From: Kineosporia corallincola
GTDB taxonomy: Bacteria > Actinomycetota > Actinomycetes > Actinomycetales > Kineosporiaceae
Direction: 5' to 3'
Length of the DNA: 64,000 nt
Assembly (NCBI RefSeq): GCF_018499875.1
Contig: NZ_JAHBAY010000003.1
Coordinates: 186,001 to 250,000, forward strand
Shown here in pieces: positions 57,127-64,000 of this stretch (position 1 is the stretch's first letter; every line of letters begins with the position of its first letter). Position numbers and translations under genes: made by a program. The notes below the pieces were generated by a model. The model worked only from the letters and a program-made list of their open reading frames with translations. It was not told the origin of the DNA and did no database searches.

Positions 57127-57673
57127 TTGAGTCACCTCAGTTGTTCGTCGAACTCAGTAGGTAGTTGAGCGGTACCGGAGCAATTCCGGCCGTCCAGCCG
57201 ATCATCCTTAGCCGATCGGCGCAGGCAGACCGTGAAATCTGGTCCGAACCTAGCGAGTCGGTATCCCGGAGGGCAACGCGGGGGGCCGTGTCGCCACGCA
57301 CCTGCCCCTGAGCCGTTCCGTTCGCCCGACCTGCCAGCTTCCAGCCGTGTTCCGGTCGCCACGACGTTCCGATCGCAGCTGATCGGAGCGCCGTCGAGAG
57401 CCGACACTAACGGCTAATCCAGACATACTGGTATTCATGTCCTCCGGGACGCGCCGTGAAACCGACATCGGTCGATGTTTAGGGCCATTCCGGAGCGTGC
57501 CGAAGCGCTGATCCTGCCACGGGGTGTCAACGCCCCTGCACCCGGTGTCCCTGACGCACGTCCGCCGAGGGTACTCGCGGGCATCCCGCACACGTTCCCG
57601 CCGGCCCGGCCGGTCGTGGCGGCCACCGGAGGACGACGCACGACCGCAGACGGACCCGACGCCGGAAACAGCA

Positions 57674-57694
57674 TCCGGCAGCTCTCCGGCACCT
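57674..57694. repeat. 21-mer shared with the pyk/gltD spacer
   Basis: This 21-base segment (it begins TCCGGCAGCTCTCC) is the exact reverse complement of 13827-13847. In the other spacer it is part of an 11-bp repeat; here it stands just beside the 11-bp repeats of block B. Confidence 0.85.
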
Positions 57695-57722
57695 GCTGAC
57701 GGCGTCCCGACGGCGTCCTGAA

Positions 57723-57788
57723 GTGCTCCGACAGGGCTCCGAAAGCGCTCCGACAAGGCTCCGGCGGGGCTCCGACAAGGCTCCGGCG
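57723..57788. repeat. 11-bp tandem repeat block B (GGCTCCGACA)
   Basis: Six units of exactly 11 bp: GTGCTCCGACA, GGGCTCCGAAA, GCGCTCCGACA, AGGCTCCGGCG, GGGCTCCGACA, AGGCTCCGGCG. All keep GCTCCG at the same place. Just upstream are two 11-bp units of GACGGCGTCCY (57699-57720), so the periodicity extends further. About one helical turn per unit. Confidence 0.9.
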
Positions 57789-58065
57789 GCCCCTGACGGT
57801 GCCAGGCAGGCCCGGAGCGGGCCTGTGCGGCCCGTGAGGCGCGCCGGAAGCGCCTCTTCGGGACGAGAGGCTGGTCAGGAGCGGTTTGACGACGAGAGAG
57901 GCGCTGGCCGGATCAGGCGTGGCGGCGGGGAACCCGGCGAAGGCCACGCGGCGCCTCTTCCGGCACCCTTCCGGCGTGGCGACGCCACACGCATCCGATC
58001 CCCGGTGTCTCAAGACCCGGACACGGATTCACAGGCTCTTCACAGGCCGGACGCCTGCCGAACGA

Positions 58066-58116
58066 CTCCCGGGCATGGTCCGGGCACCTGTTCGGTGCCC
58101 GGACCATGCCCGGGAG
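58066..58116 (-). terminator. 23-bp perfect hairpin after the conservon
   Basis: The 23 bases at 58066-58088 are the exact complement of 58094-58116; the loop is TGTTC. The hairpin lies 15 bp beyond the stop of the conservon GTPase gene on the minus strand. No T-run follows. It is the likely 3' end of the conservon transcript and may block transcription into the mihF region. Confidence 0.8.
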
Positions 58117-58131
58117 GGACGTGCGGGGGGA

Positions 58132-58728
58132 TCAGGCCGGAGTCGCGGTGGCCATCGTGATGGCGTGCTCGGCCAGCGTCACCAGCAGCTCCTTGCAGGA
58201 GTCGCGCTGGCGTACGTCGGCCATCACCACCGGGACCCGGTGGTCGAGGTCGAGGGCCTCACGGACCTCGTCGGGCAGGTAGCCGGCGTCACCGTCGAAA
58301 CAGTTCACGCCGATGACGAACGGGATGCCGCGACGCTCGAAGAAGTCGACGGCCGGGAAGCAGCTCTCCAGCCGGCGGGTGTCGGCCAGCACGACGGCGC
58401 CGATCGCGCCCTCGGCCAGCTCGTCCCACATGAACCAGAAACGGTCCTGGCCGGGGGTGCCGAACAGGTAGAGCACCAGCTCCGGGCTGATCGTGATCCG
58501 GCCGAAGTCGAGCGCGACCGTGGTGGTCTTCTTCTGCTCGACCCCGGACAGGTCGTCGACCCCGCGGCTGACCTCGGTGATCAGCTCCTCGGTGCGCAGC
58601 GGCGGGATCTCGCTGATCGTGCCCACCATGGTGGTCTTCCCGACTCCGAAGCCACCCGCGATGAGCAGCTTCACCGCCGTCGCGCGTACCCCGGGCCGCT
58701 GGTTCGGGTCAGAGTCGGCGTATGCCAT
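58132..58728 (-). CDS. Conservon small GTPase (CvnD-type)
   Basis: 198 residues. Relative of MglA/Ras-like switches. P-loop GGFGVGKTT at residues 25-33, switch-like VEQKKTTTVALDFG, GTPGQDRFWFMW as G3 equivalent, and GVNCFDG as base-recognition region (divergent from NKxD). It likely cycles on the membrane under control of the roadblock protein. ATG 58728 overlaps the DUF742 gene by 20 bp. It is the last of four conservon genes. Confidence 0.93.
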   Translation of the reverse strand: MAYADSDPNQRPGVRATAVKLLIAGGFGVGKTTMVGTISEIPPLRTEELITEVSRGVDDLSGVEQKKTTTVALDFGRITISPELVLYLFGTPGQDRFWFMWDELAEGAIGAVVLADTRRLESCFPAVDFFERRGIPFVIGVNCFDGDAGYLPDEVREALDLDHRVPVVMADVRQRDSCKELLVTLAEHAITMATATPA

Positions 58729-59074
58729 TAATAACCGCCTGAAGGACGTTGATGTCGGGGGTGACCGCCGACCGGAACATGAGCAACTGCCGGTCGATCA
58801 GGTCACCGATGAGGATCTTCACGACGCTGAGCGGCAGGCCCAGATCGGCAGACACCTCGGCGATGGACTTGGGGTGCTGGCACATGGTGACGATCTGGAG
58901 CCCTTCGGGCTCCAGCTGGTCGGCCAGCTGGGGAGTCACCCGTTGCAGGGCGACCACCAGCGTGATCATCGCGAGATCGCGTTGCTTGCTGGTGGTGCGC
59001 CCGCGGGTCAGTGCGTACGGGCGGACCAGAGGCCCGGCCTCCTCGTCGAACCAGTGCTGATCCGCCGGGGTCAC
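58709..59074 (-). CDS. Conservon DUF742 protein (CvnC-type)
   Basis: 121 residues. GPLVRPYALTRGRT, MCQHPKSIAEVSADLGLPLSVVKILIGDLIDRQLL and ITPDINVLQAVINGIRRL-like ends match DUF742 (the last segment here reads AVTPDINVLQAV). The middle looks like a winged-helix. A regulator that works with the GTPase is inferred. GTG 59074 overlaps the roadblock stop (GTGA). Confidence 0.92.
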   Translation of the reverse strand: MTPADQHWFDEEAGPLVRPYALTRGRTTSKQRDLAMITLVVALQRVTPQLADQLEPEGLQIVTMCQHPKSIAEVSADLGLPLSVVKILIGDLIDRQLLMFRSAVTPDINVLQAVINGIRRL

Positions 59075-59493
59075 CTCGGCCCGACCCCTGGGGCCTCCTC
59101 GGCCCGCGGCTGCGAGCTGAGGTAGGTACCGACCTGCTTGACCAGCAGGTTCATTTCGTACGCCACCATGCCCATGTCGGCATTCACGTCGGCCAGGAGC
59201 GCGAGACACGCACCCTGACCGGCCGCGGTGACGACCAGGAAGTAGTTGTCCATCTCGACCACGGTCTGCCGGACACCGCCGCCACCGAAGTGACGTCCGG
59301 TGCCTCTGGCCAGGCTCTGGAAGCCGGAGGCCACCGCGGCCAGGTGCTCGCCGTCGTCACGGGTGAGGTTGCTGGACCGGCCGATGAGCAGGCCGTCGGA
59401 CGAGAGAACGATCGCCCGGTCCGCGCCCGGCAGACGGCGGAGCAGATCCTCCACCAGCCAGTCCAGGCCACCCATCGCGCTGTTCTGCGTCAT
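59071..59493 (-). CDS. Conservon roadblock/LC7 protein (CvnB-type)
   Basis: 140 residues. The start MTQNSAMGGLDWLVEDLLRR, VPGADRAIVLSSDGLLIG-type strand (here LPGADRAIVLSSDGLLIG) and VVTAAGQGACLALL are the roadblock/MglB signature. MglB-type proteins act as GTPase-activating partners. ATG at 59493; 87 bp after the kinase gene. Confidence 0.94.
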   Translation of the reverse strand: MTQNSAMGGLDWLVEDLLRRLPGADRAIVLSSDGLLIGRSSNLTRDDGEHLAAVASGFQSLARGTGRHFGGGGVRQTVVEMDNYFLVVTAAGQGACLALLADVNADMGMVAYEMNLLVKQVGTYLSSQPRAEEAPGVGPR

Positions 59494-59580
59494 CTCGCCT
59501 TCCAGTCAGTGGTTCGCGGGAACAGTGTTCTCGCCTCTTCTCTTTTCGCTGCCTTTGCTGCCCGGCCGGATCGGTGGTGG

Positions 59581-62500
59581 TCAGGCGCCACCGTTGGGGC
59601 GCTCCGTCCGGCCTCGCTGGGTACCACGCTGGAACGCCGCCATCCGGCTGCGCGCCGCCTCCGGGTCGATCGGCCCGGTGGGCTCACCGGACTCGGGTGC
59701 GCCCGGCACACCCGGCACCGGCTGGTTCTTCAGCCGGTCGGACAGGTGCGCCTGCCGGGTCCGGCGGGGCAGTTCGGGACGCCCGCCACCACCCGAGCGC
59801 GGGGCCGGGGCCGAGGGGCCCGCGGTGCCGTTGGGCGCACCGGCCAGGCCGGTCACGCCGGCGCCGGCACCACCACCGGCACCGCGCAGGCCGGCCGGCG
59901 GCGTCGGGGCGCCCTTGGCCGGCGCGAAGCCCGGCGCGATGTTCTGCGGCGCGCCCGGGGTGCGCATCGGCAGGCTCGCCGTGCCCGGGGCGACCGCGGG
60001 AACCGGGGCTCCCCCGCCGCGCGAGGCCAGGTAGTCGGCGCGGGCCTGCGGGTTCACCGTCGGGCCGGGCTCGCCGGCCCGGGAGGCCTGCGGCGCGGAG
60101 GGCTGACCGGGACCGGACGGCCGGCCACGCAGCGGCGTGGGCGGCACCGGCTCGGAACCCCTGGAGTCGGAACGGGAGTCGGGACGGGAGTCGCTGCGGG
60201 ACTCGGTGCGCGAGGCACCGCCCCGCGGCTCCCGCCGGCCCAGCCGGTCCATCGGGCCGGTCGCGGTGCGCGGCTCGGACGGCGCCACGGACAGCGCGGG
60301 GGCGCCGTTGCGGCGGTCCGGCGACGCGGGCTGGTCGGACGAGGGGATGACGGTGATCTCACCGGTCATCTCCCCGGTGATCGCCATCCGCTCGTGCAGC
60401 GACCGGGAGCCCGGGCCGACCGCGGCGTCGGCCGGCTCGGTGCCGTCCAGCGCCAGGGCCGGCTGCGCGCCGGTCAGGCTGCTGCCGCTGGCGTCGAACA
60501 GGTCGGCCGGGATCAGCACGACGGCCTTGGTGCCGCCGTAGGCCGGCGACGGGGTCAGGGTGACCCGGATGTTCTGGCCCGCGGCCAGCTGGGCGACCAC
60601 GAACATGCCCAGGCGCGGCTCCTCGCGCAGGGTCAGCGCGTGGAAGTCGGGGGCCGTCTTCAGCATCTCGTTGAGCTCGGTCAGCTTGTCGGCCGGGATG
60701 CCCAGGCCCTGGTCCTCGATCTCCAGCACCAGGCCCTTGCCGACCAGGTTGCCCCGGACCTCGACCTTGGACATCGGCGGGGAGAACGAGGTGGCGTTGT
60801 CGACCAGCTCGGCGAGCAGGTGGATGACGTCGGCGACTGCACCACCGTTGATCGACAGCCGGGGCAGGCGGCCGATCGACACCCGGGCGTAGTCCTGCGC
60901 CTCGGAGATCGACGAGCGGACCACCTGGAGCAGGTCGACCGAGTTGCGCCAGCGACGGCCGGGCTGACCGCCGCCGAGGATGACCAGGTTCTCGGCGTTG
61001 CGGCGGGCGCGGGTGGCCAGGTGGTCGAGCTCGAACAGCAGCTCGATCTGCTCCGGGTCCTCCTCGTAACGCTCGGCCTTCTCCAGCACGCCCAGCTGTC
61101 GGTGCACGATCACCTGGCTGCGGTAGGCGATGTTCAGGAAGACCTCGCGCAGGCCGGCCCGGGTCTCGGCCTCCTGCACGGCCGCGGTGACGGCGACGTC
61201 CTGCGCGTGGTTGAACGCGTCGGCCACCTCACCGATCTCGTCCCGGCCGAAGTTCAGCTTCGGCATCTGCCGGGTCTCCTCGTCCACCTCACCGGTGCGC
61301 AGGCCGGAGACCAGGGCAGGCAGACGGTTGTTGGCCAGGTCCAGCGAGCCGTCCCGCAGACCGCGCAGACGCGAGGCCAGGCGGTTGGACTCACGGGTGG
61401 TGATGACGAAGACCGCGATGCCGAAGAGCAGGGCCGCCGCACCGCCGTAGACCGCGTAGTTCACCTCGGACTGGGCCGCGTCGACGGCCAGCGAGGAGGA
61501 GTAGTCCAGGTGCAGCAGGGCGAAGTCGGTCAGCGACTGGGTGAGCTCGTCGTTGGCCGTCTCCCAGGCGGAGGACGCGATCGGCAGCTCGGCGTGCAGG
61601 TTGCCGTTGTTCAGCTGGGCCCGGGTGGGCTTCTCGTCGGACAGCGCGAGCGAGCCGGTGGGCAGGCTGCTGGCGTCGGTCGCCGAGTTGTCGGCGCCCG
61701 CCGAGCTGTCGTTCGTGGTGCCGCTGCTCGTGGCGCTGCCGTTGGCGAGCGCCCGCTTCTCCTTCAGCGTGAGCGCGTCGGCCTCCAGCACGGCCTGCTC
61801 GACCTTGGCCTGCTGACGCCAGGCGTCGCTGTCGGTGATCTCCTTGAGCCGGGCCTGCTCGTCGGCCGGCAGCGACTCGCCGATCGACTCCAGCTCGGCG
61901 CGGTAGGTGCCGCCGGTCTTGACGAAGGCCTGGTACTCGTCGGCCGTCAGGCCCTCGTTCGAGAACGCCACGTAGGCCAGGCCGTTGCCGGCGGCCAGCG
62001 AGCGGATGGTCTCGATCAGGTCGGCCGCGGAACGTTCCTCCACCGAGGCGTTACCGTTCGGGGCCACCCGGGCCAGGGCCCGCACGGTGTCGGCGATCTG
62101 GCTGATCATGCTGCCCCAGAACTCGGTGGCGTCGAGCACCGAGGCCTGTTTGCTGTCGATCTGCTCGCGCACCGTGGCCATCTGCCCGAGCCGCGCGGCG
62201 AATTCGGCGAACACCGGGTCGAGCTCCGGGGGCGCACTGTCGGCCAGTGATCCGGCGTCGGCCTGGATCGTGGCGAGGGCCTGGTCGGTGCGTGCCCGCT
62301 GGGCGTCGAGCCGGGTCTTGTTCTCGGACGAGTCGTCCGCCAGGTAGGCCGCGCTGAGCAGGAGCTCGCGCCGGGCCTCCGGGATGAACGACTGGGACGA
62401 CCCGAGACTGTCTTTCACGACGCTGTTGGCGCCGCGCAGGTCCCAGGCGTTGAAGGCCAGGATTCCGGCAAGGGTTACACCGATCACCAGCAGCGACAGG

Positions 62501-62586
62501 CTGGGGACCCAGCCGATCATCAGAATGCGGGATCGGATCGACCGGCCACCCAGTCGCTTTCGGGGACCGCTGGCCTTCGGAGCCAT
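59581..62586 (-). CDS. Conservon sensor histidine kinase-like protein (CvnA-type)
   Basis: 1001 residues. Membrane span at about 20-46, an external sensor of nitrate/sulfonate-sensing (NIT-like) type to about 375, second span at about 376-398, a HAMP-like linker, then an ATPase of HATPase_c type with ELVDNATSFSPP (N-box) near residue 595 and DQGLGIP (G1). A region containing VHRQLGVLEKAE may be the dimerisation helix. After about residue 700 comes a long disordered tail with Ser-Asp-Ser-Arg repeats, ending in the family motif SRMAAFQRG. ATG 62586 is chosen over an upstream in-frame start by homology. Confidence 0.92.
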   Translation of the reverse strand: MAPKASGPRKRLGGRSIRSRILMIGWVPSLSLLVIGVTLAGILAFNAWDLRGANSVVKDSLGSSQSFIPEARRELLLSAAYLADDSSENKTRLDAQRARTDQALATIQADAGSLADSAPPELDPVFAEFAARLGQMATVREQIDSKQASVLDATEFWGSMISQIADTVRALARVAPNGNASVEERSAADLIETIRSLAAGNGLAYVAFSNEGLTADEYQAFVKTGGTYRAELESIGESLPADEQARLKEITDSDAWRQQAKVEQAVLEADALTLKEKRALANGSATSSGTTNDSSAGADNSATDASSLPTGSLALSDEKPTRAQLNNGNLHAELPIASSAWETANDELTQSLTDFALLHLDYSSSLAVDAAQSEVNYAVYGGAAALLFGIAVFVITTRESNRLASRLRGLRDGSLDLANNRLPALVSGLRTGEVDEETRQMPKLNFGRDEIGEVADAFNHAQDVAVTAAVQEAETRAGLREVFLNIAYRSQVIVHRQLGVLEKAERYEEDPEQIELLFELDHLATRARRNAENLVILGGGQPGRRWRNSVDLLQVVRSSISEAQDYARVSIGRLPRLSINGGAVADVIHLLAELVDNATSFSPPMSKVEVRGNLVGKGLVLEIEDQGLGIPADKLTELNEMLKTAPDFHALTLREEPRLGMFVVAQLAAGQNIRVTLTPSPAYGGTKAVVLIPADLFDASGSSLTGAQPALALDGTEPADAAVGPGSRSLHERMAITGEMTGEITVIPSSDQPASPDRRNGAPALSVAPSEPRTATGPMDRLGRREPRGGASRTESRSDSRPDSRSDSRGSEPVPPTPLRGRPSGPGQPSAPQASRAGEPGPTVNPQARADYLASRGGGAPVPAVAPGTASLPMRTPGAPQNIAPGFAPAKGAPTPPAGLRGAGGGAGAGVTGLAGAPNGTAGPSAPAPRSGGGGRPELPRRTRQAHLSDRLKNQPVPGVPGAPESGEPTGPIDPEAARSRMAAFQRGTQRGRTERPNGGA

Positions 62587-62966
62587 CGAGACGGCATTCC
62601 TTCCCGAACCCCGGGACCCGAAGGCTACGGGCCACACCCCCCGCCGGCGGGCGGGTGACGATGACAAGCGGCGCCGGGCAAAACGATCACCCAGCGTGCA
62701 TCTTCGCTCGCTTGACGTCGGGCAGTGACGGTTTCCTGGAGGTCCGGGGCCGCTTGAACGTTTCCGGAGCTAATGACAGTGCGGGATCACAGAGGCACTC
62801 CCGTTGCGCCACATCCGATTTGGCACGGATGTGACACTCAGGGGTGCAAGGTAAGCACTGATCGCTTATGGGAGTCAAGTGACGATAACCATGGGTGAAA
62901 ACACCAATACTCACCTGATGCCCCGGCCTATTTCAGACATGTGTCAATCATCGGCCGGGCCCACGA
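62587..62966 (-). promoter_or_regulatory. Upstream region of the conservon
   Basis: 380 bp without a supported gene. The part 62755-62945 has notably lower GC than the coding DNA around it, as expected of a promoter for the conservon transcript. No operator motif could be assigned. Confidence 0.45.
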
Positions 62967-63004
62967 AAAAGCCCGGCCGCCGGAAGAAATCCGGCGACCG
63001 GGCG
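62967..63004 (-). terminator. Intrinsic terminator of pyrF
   Basis: On the minus strand GCCCGG...CGCCGGA arms (62972-62985 with 62991-63004) form a stem of 13 bp with one bulge and loop AGAAA, directly followed by TTTTT (62967-62971). It stands about 45 bp beyond the pyrF stop. Confidence 0.85.
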
Positions 63005-63049
63005 TTTCCGCGCGATCACGCTACGAGCGCTGCCAGAAATGGCACGAGC

Positions 63050-63904
63050 TCACGATCCGAGAGCGGAGCTCACCGCCTCCAGGGTGCGCGAGGCAGCCTC
63101 ACGCAGACCCGCGACGGTGGGCCCGGCCCCCAGCACCTCACGCGAGGAGTTCGGGAGCACCTGCCCGAGCGCCGGACCGAAGACCGCCTTCAGGTCGTCG
63201 GCCGTCGCCCCCTGGGCACCGATGCCGGGCGCCAGGATCGGGCCGTTCAGGGCCGAGAGGTCGTGCTCACGGCCGACCCCGGTCACGGTCGCGCCGACCA
63301 CCACGCCGACCGAGCCGAGCGGCTGCGCCCCGGCGTTCTCGGCCGCCACCGCGTCGATCACGGTCTGCGCCACGGTGCGCCCGTCGCCGTTCACCGCGTG
63401 CTGCACCTGCCCGCCCTCCGGGTTGGAGGTCAGGGCCAGCACGAACACGCCCCGGCCGGTCCGCGCCGCCAGGTCGAGAAGCGGCCGCAGCGAACCGAAT
63501 CCGAGGAACGGCGAGACGGTCACCGCGTCACCGGCGAGCGGGGACGCGGCGCCCGCGAAGGCGTCCGCGTAGGCGGCCATGGTCGAGCCGATGTCGCCGC
63601 GCTTGGCGTCGACGATGCTCAGCGCACCGCCCTCGCGGATGCCGGCGACGGCCTTCTCCAGCACCGCCACCCCGGCCGAGCCGAACCGCTCGAAGAACGC
63701 GGCCTGCGGCTTGATCACCGCGACCTGTCCGGCCAGGGCCTCCACCGTGGTCAGCGTGAAGCGCTCGAGCCCGGCGACGTCGTCGTCCAGGCCCCACTTC
63801 GCCAGCAGAGCCGGGTGCGGGTCGATGCCGACGCAGAGCGGCCCGCGCGCGCTCGTCGTCGTCCTCAGGCGGTTGCCGAAAGACTCGGCGGACAGGGCGT
63901 TCAC
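63050..63904 (-). CDS. pyrF: Orotidine 5'-phosphate decarboxylase
   Basis: 284 residues, actinobacterial type 2 enzyme; last step to UMP. CVGIDPHPALLAKWGL, VAVIKPQAAFFERFG and the catalytic VDAKRGDIGST (Asp99, Lys101, Asp104) are complete; APGIGAQG is the phosphate loop. The GTG at 63904 overlaps the stop of the previous gene (GTGA). pyrF usually closes a pyr operon after carB/pyrD. Confidence 0.96.
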   Translation of the reverse strand: MNALSAESFGNRLRTTTSARGPLCVGIDPHPALLAKWGLDDDVAGLERFTLTTVEALAGQVAVIKPQAAFFERFGSAGVAVLEKAVAGIREGGALSIVDAKRGDIGSTMAAYADAFAGAASPLAGDAVTVSPFLGFGSLRPLLDLAARTGRGVFVLALTSNPEGGQVQHAVNGDGRTVAQTVIDAVAAENAGAQPLGSVGVVVGATVTGVGREHDLSALNGPILAPGIGAQGATADDLKAVFGPALGQVLPNSSREVLGAGPTVAGLREAASRTLEAVSSALGS

Positions 63905-64000
63905 AGCGTCTGTTCCGCCCTGAGCCCACCCAGCCGGGCCGCGTGCTCCTGGAGCGAGGCCACCCGGACCGGCTCGTTGCGCGCGGCCTCGATCGCCTGC
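63901..64000 (-). CDS. carB: Partial gene, C-terminal end, probably carbamoyl phosphate synthase large subunit
   Basis: Only the last 32 codons are inside the window. The frame that ends in the TGA at 63901-63903 reads QAIEAARNEPVRVASLQEHA and then a short tail. AIEAAR...V.SLQEHA is what I expect at the end of CarB, whose gene usually precedes pyrF (sometimes with pyrD between). The stop overlaps the pyrF start by four bases. With so few residues the name is provisional. Confidence 0.5.
   Translation of the reverse strand, partial: QAIEAARNEPVRVASLQEHAARLGGLRAEQTL

Larger units (their letters stand above)
57127..58065. other. 939-bp spacer upstream of mihF, no supported gene
   Basis: I see no credible protein: the open frames here encode Arg/Pro/Ser-rich strings matching tandem repeats. 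AT-rich stretches at 57180-57240 and 57400-57480 may hold mihF promoters. The central part carries an 11-bp repeat block (57723-57788), a 21-mer shared with the pyk/gltD spacer, and other inverted repeats such as GTGGCG/CGCCAC near 57975-57987. An RNA gene cannot be excluded. Confidence 0.55.

Noticed and set aside
57723-57788. Possible CRISPR array
   Set aside because: Units are 11 bp with no spacers between them; there are no cas genes.
57250-58013. Overlapping minus-strand frames in the mihF upstream spacer
   Set aside because: Arg/Ser/Pro-rich products generated by the 11-bp repeats; several frames are open at once, as random GC-rich DNA allows.
59011-62250. 1079-codon plus-strand open frame antisense to the conservon kinase
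   Set aside because: Shadow frame; the minus-strand kinase has clear domains and overlaps its neighbours in operon fashion.

Overview
The window is about 64 kb of high-GC (roughly 70% or more) chromosomal DNA from a free-living actinobacterium. The evidence is the ANTAR response regulator, the mIHF nucleoid protein, a conservon, an actinobacterial helicase-dead PriA, an F420-type PPOX protein, abundant GTG starts, and the linked gene orders his-trp-lgt-gltBD-pyk and pyrF-mihF-gmk-rpoZ-coaBC-metK-priA-def-fmt-rsmB-rpe-rib. A filamentous or Kineosporia/Frankia-like lineage is plausible but not proven. I see no phage, insertion sequence, CRISPR array or rRNA operon. Nearly everything is core chromosome.

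Layout, left half. 0.3-5.0 kb: a methyltransferase, polA, a hotdog thioesterase and a GNAT acetyltransferase. 5.2-10.6 kb: a complete branched-chain amino acid ABC transporter, livJ-H-M-G-F, read leftwards, with an AT-rich upstream region. 11.1-14 kb: an ANTAR regulator, tRNA-Leu(CAA), pyruvate kinase and a repeat-filled spacer. 14-29.5 kb, all on the minus strand: hisI, trpE, a Trp-associated membrane protein, three small membrane proteins, trpC, trpB, trpA, lgt, gltB and gltD. Glutamate synthase and indole-glycerol/tryptophan synthesis therefore sit side by side.

Middle. 29.7-35.7 kb is more accessory: a sulfotransferase-like gene, a heterodimeric ABC exporter and a TIGR03085-type protein. 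35.8-39.6 kb: hisF, a kinase-like gene, a MauE/DsbA/Rdx redox cassette, a membrane PH-like gene and hisE. 39.7-42.3 kb: the riboflavin operon ribE-ribBA-ribH, which continues towards hisE behind an FMN riboswitch. 42.5-46.8 kb: rpe, a PPOX oxidoreductase, rsmB, fmt and def. 46.9-50.4 kb: a four-gene NMT1/SsuA-type ABC importer. 50.4-57.1 kb: priA, metK, coaBC, rpoZ, gmk and mihF.

Right end. A 1-kb non-coding spacer with 11-bp tandem repeats is followed by a four-gene conservon (sensor kinase, roadblock, DUF742, small GTPase). Then come pyrF and the very end of a gene that is probably carB. The conservon and spacer separate pyrF from mihF, which are often close neighbours in actinobacteria.

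The most unusual signals are non-coding. They are a palindrome family with a GGACGACG core at three gene ends (one forms the C-terminal tail of fmt), two 11-bp-period repeat blocks that share an identical 21-mer, and a 17-bp repeat into which the ANTAR gene's stop codon falls. Among proteins, the ABC exporter has all its sequence defects in one composite ATP site and carries an acidic repeat inserted beside it.
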